A stretch of 64,000 nt of DNA from contig NZ_JAMXQS010000008.1 of assembly GCF_024053505.1 (NCBI RefSeq), forward strand, positions 248,001 through 312,000, read 5' to 3'. Shown here piece by piece: positions 60,152-64,000 of this stretch (its first letter is position 1; each line of letters opens with the position of its first letter). A program made the position numbers and the translations under genes. Source of the stretch: Mesorhizobium liriopis (GTDB lineage: Bacteria > Pseudomonadota > Alphaproteobacteria > Rhizobiales > Rhizobiaceae). The notes beneath the pieces are model-generated. The model was not told where the DNA came from. It made no database searches and saw only the letters and a list, made by a program, of their open reading frames with translations.

Positions 60152-60389
60152 TGTGTTTTTCCTTTTTTCTCGCGTCGGACCAATCGGGAAACGGCGCGCC
60201 TGCTCTTGGAAGCGGCGCGCGACCGAAGCCGTCAGCCTCTCAGGGATTTGGCGGTTCCCATAAAAGCATTCCGTTCGAGCGTCAAGCCGAAGCGACGCCC
60301 GATGCGCTGAAACACCGGAAACGCTTCACGAAATAGCCGGATTGGGCGGCAGAATGATGACGACGTTCTTTCTGTCGTCCGAGGCCGTC

Positions 60390-61151
60390 ATGTTCAGCCC
60401 CCGCCTGCTTTTCGTCGCGCTCGGTTTTGCCGCATCCGCTTGGCCTGCGCAGGCCGAGACGTTCAAGAGCGCCTATACCGTCTCCTATTTCGGCATCCCC
60501 ATCGCGCGCTCGTCCTTTTCGACCACGCTCGATGGCGACAGATTCACGGTGGACGGCAAGCTGGCGACCACGGGAATCGCCAACATCTTCGATGAGACCA
60601 AGGGCACGATCGCTGTTGCCGGTTCCGTCCTGCCGGACGCCTTGCGTACCCAGAGTTTCCGGCTCGACTACACGACGGGCAAGAAAAAGAAGAGCACGGT
60701 GATGCGCTTCAAGGGCGGGAATGTCGATTTCGCCGAGAACGTGCCGCCGTCGAAGACCGACCGCAAAGACTGGGTGAAAGTCTCGCCCGACCTGCTCAAA
60801 GGCGTGATGGACCCCTTCGCGGCGACCATGGTCAAGGCATCGAGCCTCGCTGACGTCTGCAAACGCACTTTGAAGACCTTCGACGGCGCGATGCGCGCGG
60901 ACATGAAGCTGTCGCCGGATGGCGAGGGCACGTGGAACGACCGTCCGACGGCCATCTGCAAGGCGCGTTTCGAGCCGATCGCAGGCTACCGCGCCAAGAA
61001 CAAGTCGATCAGCTATCTGCGCGACAGGAGCGAGATCAGCCTGGAATTCACCGCGCTCGGCAAGACCGGCTTTTATGCGCCGGTGCGGGCGAGCGCGGGC
61101 ACGCGGATCGGCACGGTTTCGGTGGAGGCTGACGAACTCGGCACGGACTGA
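60390..61151 (+). CDS. DUF3108 exported protein
   Basis: The 253-residue protein from the ATG at 60390 (CCGAGGCC upstream) has a signal peptide ending near AWPAQA and a DUF3108 domain: FKSAYTVSYFGIPIARSSFSTTLDGDRFTVDGKLATTGIANIFDETKGTI, LDYTTGKKKKSTVMRFKGGNV and DLLKGVMDPFAATMV. It is a periplasmic beta-rich protein of unknown function, next to rpmB in many rhizobia. A longer frame to 60342 has no ribosome-binding site. Confidence 0.85.
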   Translation: MFSPRLLFVALGFAASAWPAQAETFKSAYTVSYFGIPIARSSFSTTLDGDRFTVDGKLATTGIANIFDETKGTIAVAGSVLPDALRTQSFRLDYTTGKKKKSTVMRFKGGNVDFAENVPPSKTDRKDWVKVSPDLLKGVMDPFAATMVKASSLADVCKRTLKTFDGAMRADMKLSPDGEGTWNDRPTAICKARFEPIAGYRAKNKSISYLRDRSEISLEFTALGKTGFYAPVRASAGTRIGTVSVEADELGTD

Positions 61152-61230
61152 GCGTCCGGACCGCTTTTCATCGCTTGTTCTCAGGTGCCTCCTTGTGCAT
61201 GGAGGCAGGGGCCAAGAATGAGGGGATGAG

Positions 61231-62109
61231 ATGGGACGCGCCACACTGGTCGGATTTTCGGCGGTCGCCATGTGGGCGCTGCTCGCGCTTCTGACCGACG
61301 CAACGGGCAGCGTTCCGCCCTTTCTGCTTTCGGCGCTGACATTTGCCGTGGGAACAGCCGTGGGGTTGGTCTGGCGTCTGGTGTCGCCGCCTGTTGCCGT
61401 GGCCGCGCCTGTTCCGGCGATCGTCTGGCTGATCGGCATCGGCGGGCTCTTCGGCTATCACTTCCTCTACTTCAGCGCATTGCGCCATGCGCCGGCAGCG
61501 GAAGCGAGCCTGATCGCCTATCTGTGGCCGCTGCTGATCGTGCTGGGCTCCGCGCTGATGCCGGGGGAAAGCTTGCGCTGGCATCATCTGGCGGGCGCGG
61601 CGCTCGGCCTGGGCGGCACCGCGCTTCTGATCGCATCGCGTGATGGCGGCGTGGCGTTCGGCTCGGGCCACGGCTTCGGCTATGCGATGGCGTTTCTTTG
61701 CGCCTTCACATGGTCGGCCTATTCGCTTCTGTCACGCCGCTTCGCCTCGGTGCCGACAAGCATCGTGACGTGGTTCTGCCTGGCCACCGCCGTGCTTTCG
61801 CTGCTCTGCCATCTCGTTTGGGAAGAAACGGTGTTGCCGCAGACAGGCGCGCAGTGGGCTGCAGTGCTGGGGCTCGGGCTGATGCCGGTGGGTGCGGCCT
61901 TCTATGCCTGGGATCATGGCGTGAAGCGGGGGAATATCCAGGTGCTGGGTGCGGCGAGCTATGCCGCGCCGCTTTTGTCGACGCTGGCGCTGATCGGGGC
62001 CGGGCGGACGGAGCCGAGTGCGCGGATCGTGCTGGCGTGTCTGCTGATCACAGCAGGCGCAGTGCTGGCGGCGAAGAGTTTGCTGTTCGGGCGGAAGAGC
62101 GGAGCGTGA
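61231..62109 (+). CDS. Drug/metabolite transporter (EamA, YddG-like)
   Basis: The 292-residue inner-membrane protein has ten hydrophobic segments in two EamA repeats (GFSAVAMWALLALLTDATG at the start and GHGFGYAMAFLCAFTWSAYSLLSRRFA near residue 147). The layout FGYHFLYFSALRHAPAAEASLIAYLWPLLIVLGSALMPGE is that of YddG, an exporter of aromatic amino acids and methyl viologen. GAGGGGATGAG lies before the ATG. It converges with the gloB-like gene. Confidence 0.86.
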   Translation: MGRATLVGFSAVAMWALLALLTDATGSVPPFLLSALTFAVGTAVGLVWRLVSPPVAVAAPVPAIVWLIGIGGLFGYHFLYFSALRHAPAAEASLIAYLWPLLIVLGSALMPGESLRWHHLAGAALGLGGTALLIASRDGGVAFGSGHGFGYAMAFLCAFTWSAYSLLSRRFASVPTSIVTWFCLATAVLSLLCHLVWEETVLPQTGAQWAAVLGLGLMPVGAAFYAWDHGVKRGNIQVLGAASYAAPLLSTLALIGAGRTEPSARIVLACLLITAGAVLAAKSLLFGRKSGA

Positions 62110-62138
62110 CTAGCTTCGCCCTTCCAGCCTGACGCTTC

Positions 62139-62906
62139 TCAGAAATTATCCTTCCGCCTGCGGATTTCCGCGAACACCGCTGCGTCCGAAGCGTCTTCCA
62201 TCCCCAGCACTTTGCGAATCGCCGGATCGTTCGCGCGCAGGAATGGGTTGGTCGCCAGTTCCTCGCCGATCGTGGTCGGCAGCGTCATCTCGCCATTCGC
62301 ACGCTGCTCTTCGATCTTTTTCGCGCGGGCCTGAAGCGCGGCGTTGTCGGGATCGACGCTGAGCGCGAAGCGGGCGTTGCTTTGCGTGTATTCGTGGCCG
62401 ACATAGACCACCGTTTCGGGCGGCAGCTTCTTCAGCTTTTCGAGGCTTTCGAACATCACATCCGGCCCGCATTCCAGCAGGCGGCCGCAGCCGAGTGCGA
62501 AGAGCGTGTCGGCGGTGTGTGCGATGCCGGCGCGCGGGAGATAGAAGCTCACATGCCCCGCAGTATGCCCGGGCGTGTCGATCACGCGGATCTCGTCATT
62601 GCCGAACGGCAGGATCGAGCCTTCGCGCACCGTATCGTCGATGCCGGGAATCTTGGCGGCCTCTTTCTCGGGGCCGATGATCTTGAGCTTGTAGCGTTCC
62701 TTGAGCTCCAGATTGCCGTCGGTGTGATCGGCATGGTGATGCGTGATCAGAAGCGTGGTGGGCGTCCAGCCACGACGGTCGAGGGCTTCCACGATCGGCT
62801 TGGCCTCGGGCGCGTCGAAGATCACCGTTTCGCCCGTTTCGAGGTCGTAGGCGATCACGCCGTAATTGTCGCTCCGGCAGATGAACTTCTCGATTTCCAG
62901 GGCCAT
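62139..62906 (-). CDS. gloB: Hydroxyacylglutathione hydrolase (glyoxalase II)
   Basis: Metallo-beta-lactamase-fold hydrolase of 255 residues that hydrolyses S-lactoylglutathione. Metal motif THHHADHTDGN near residue 54, DTPGHTAGHVSFYLP near residue 110, DTLFALGCGRLLE near residue 133 and GHEYTQSNARFAL near residue 172 with the glutathione-binding residues are all present. Start at the ATG at 62906; the open frame extends further upstream but without a site, overlapping the divergent methyltransferase. That pairing is conserved in rhizobia. Confidence 0.94.
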   Translation of the reverse strand: MALEIEKFICRSDNYGVIAYDLETGETVIFDAPEAKPIVEALDRRGWTPTTLLITHHHADHTDGNLELKERYKLKIIGPEKEAAKIPGIDDTVREGSILPFGNDEIRVIDTPGHTAGHVSFYLPRAGIAHTADTLFALGCGRLLECGPDVMFESLEKLKKLPPETVVYVGHEYTQSNARFALSVDPDNAALQARAKKIEEQRANGEMTLPTTIGEELATNPFLRANDPAIRKVLGMEDASDAAVFAEIRRRKDNF

Positions 62907-63023
62907 GGGGTGGAATCCTTTCTCCGCTTTCGTCCTCGAAATAGGCGGAGGGTGGGTGGAAGTCACCCCATCGCGCACCACGGCGCGTTGCAAGGCAGGT
63001 GAGGCGGCGATACCGTTTCGCCG

Positions 63024-63785
63024 ATGAGTCAGGATATCGTCGCGCTGCGCGCCTTCTACGATACGCTGCTCGGCCATGTCGCCGAGGGCACCATCGCGCA
63101 TGCGCTCAACGATGTGTGGCCCAAGCTGCCGGACGAGCGGTTGGTGGGCCTCGGCTATGCGCTGCCCTTTCTCGACCGGCTGCAGGAGGGCACCGAGCGG
63201 ACCTTCGCCTTCATGCCCGCGCGCCAGGGTGCGGTGCGCTGGCCCGCCGAAGGCGAATCGCGCTCGGCCCTGATCTTCGACGAGGAACTGCCGCTGCCCG
63301 ATTCGTCGGTGGACCGCTTCCTGCTCGTCCACGCGCTGGAGCATGCCGAGGCGCCGGGCGAGACGCTCAAGGAAATCTGGCGGGTGCTCGCGCCCAACGG
63401 GCGGCTGGTGATCGTGGTGCCGAACCGGCGCGGCGTCTGGGCGCGTTTCGAGCACACGCCTTTCGGCACGGGGCGGCCGTTTTCGGGCACCCAATTGAAC
63501 GCGCTGCTGCGCGAAGCGAATTTCTCCACCGGCGCATCCTCGGCCGCGCTCTTCTTTCCGCCCTCGCGGCGGCGCTGGATGCTGCGGTTCCATCGCCTGT
63601 TCGAGCGCTTCGGGCGTGCGGTCTGGCCGATCTTCGCCGGTGTGCTCGTGGTCGAGGCGCAAAAGAAGCTCTATCAGGGCGTGCCGGTGGCGCGGCGGGC
63701 TTCGCGACGCGTTTTCGTGCCGGTGCTGTCGCCGCAGGGTGCGGCGCGGCTGTCGCATGAGGCGGTGAAGGGCAGCGAGACGTGA
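63024..63785 (+). CDS. SAM-dependent methyltransferase
   Basis: Class I methyltransferase-like protein of 253 residues. The region FDEELPLPDSSVDRFLLVHALEHAEAPGETLKEIWRVLAPNGRLVIVVPNRRGVWARFEHTPFGTGRPFS is the Methyltransf_11-type motif set, while the SAM-binding glycine loop at the N-terminal side (LVGLGYALPFLD) is weakly conserved. It is divergent from gloB, as in other rhizobia. The substrate is unknown. It overlaps the next gene by four bases (GTGA). Confidence 0.83.
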   Translation: MSQDIVALRAFYDTLLGHVAEGTIAHALNDVWPKLPDERLVGLGYALPFLDRLQEGTERTFAFMPARQGAVRWPAEGESRSALIFDEELPLPDSSVDRFLLVHALEHAEAPGETLKEIWRVLAPNGRLVIVVPNRRGVWARFEHTPFGTGRPFSGTQLNALLREANFSTGASSAALFFPPSRRRWMLRFHRLFERFGRAVWPIFAGVLVVEAQKKLYQGVPVARRASRRVFVPVLSPQGAARLSHEAVKGSET

Positions 63786-64000
63786 AGCGGCTTTACCTCG
63801 CCGGTCCCGACGTCTTTGCGCCCGATCCTATGGCGCTTGGCGCGCGAAAGATGGAAATCTGCGCGCGCCATGGGCTCGAAGGCATCTTCCCGATGGGCAT
63901 CACGCCGTGGGACCCGAGCCTTTCCACGCGCGAACAGGGCTTGCGCATCTTTGACGGCTTGGAGCGCGTGATGCGCGACTGCGATGGCGCACTGGTCAAC
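63782..64000 (+). CDS. Nucleoside 2-deoxyribosyltransferase-like protein, 5' part only
   Basis: The frame runs to the window edge (73 codons). It starts with a GTG that overlaps the methyltransferase stop: KRLYLAGPDVFAPDPMALG, then GLEGIFPMG and LERVMRDCDGALVN. The LAGP-F and C/D-xALVN patterns fit the nucleoside 2-deoxyribosyltransferase family, which moves deoxyribose between bases. The catalytic Glu lies beyond the window. Partial sequence only. Confidence 0.72.
   Translation, partial: MKRLYLAGPDVFAPDPMALGARKMEICARHGLEGIFPMGITPWDPSLSTREQGLRIFDGLERVMRDCDGALVN

Overview
This 64 kb window is GC-rich chromosomal DNA of an alphaproteobacterium, most likely order Hyphomicrobiales (Rhizobiales). 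The evidence is the PhyR-NepR-EcfG general stress response locus with HWE-family histidine kinases, adjacent cobS/cobT cobaltochelatase genes, the aroK-aroB / xerD / accA neighbourhood, and a tRNA-Arg(CCU) gene interrupted by a group I intron. The family cannot be fixed from the sequence alone. Coding density is high, stop/start overlaps of the ATGA type are frequent, and no rRNA, prophage, CRISPR array or intact insertion sequence is visible.

Layout. (1) 116-5193: pstC-pstA-pstB-phoU-phoB, phosphate uptake and its response regulator. (2) 5224-9892: a ROK-family repressor divergent from a xylFHG-type sugar ABC transporter, with a promoter and operator between them. (3) 9955-18749: a general stress response region holding phyR, nepR, ecfG, two HWE kinases, a FATGUY-type single-domain regulator and a set of small membrane, surface and PRC-barrel proteins. 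Four places carry exact GGAAC-N16-CGTT EcfG promoters (10523, 12078-12104, 13047/13079, 20857) and three more carry near matches. A candidate + strand small RNA lies at about 10610-10735. (4) 18942-25941: a glyoxalase/dioxygenase-like gene, a hydrolase-acetyltransferase fusion, a hybrid sensor kinase, a canonical and a degenerate response regulator, a 49-residue small gene and an L,D-transpeptidase. (5) 25946-28850: a three-gene phospholipid-type operon (CDP-alcohol phosphatidyltransferase, acyltransferase, CDP-diglyceride synthase-like) divergent from a TetR regulator, with two tandem palindromes between them.

(6) 28842-33427: sugar oxidation/isomerisation genes, a 2-hydroxyacid dehydrogenase, a SET-domain protein, a GT29 (sialyltransferase-like) protein and a second glycosyltransferase. 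(7) 33428-36601: pseudouridine catabolism (psuG and a kinase with an N-terminal winged helix) and an AcuI/YhdH-type reductase. (8) 36814-40705: araB-araA-araD-type arabinose genes. (9) 40769-41075: tRNA-Arg(CCU) with a 230-nt group I intron. (10) 41134-51331: aroB-aroK, xerD, an HxlR regulator with its divergent NmrA-like oxidoreductase, REP-like palindromes, accA, two cell-wall enzymes, tusA and a CobW GTPase. (11) 51494-59032: an M20 amidohydrolase, cytochrome b561, BolA, a J-domain protein, and cobS and cobT split by an AT-rich orphan membrane-protein gene, then a phytase-like esterase. (12) 59035-64000: a queuosine-precursor transporter with a preQ1-type leader, rpmB, a DUF3108 protein, a drug/metabolite transporter, a glyoxalase II-like hydrolase, a methyltransferase and the start of a nucleoside 2-deoxyribosyltransferase-like gene.

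Items most worth a second look are the EcfG promoter set and the unnamed small genes under it, the anti-Shine-Dalgarno-type small RNA candidate, the AT-rich gene between cobS and cobT, the psuG coding end that runs through a strong terminator, the lipid operon with altered aspartates in its CDP-alcohol motif, and the SET/GT29/glycosyltransferase trio.
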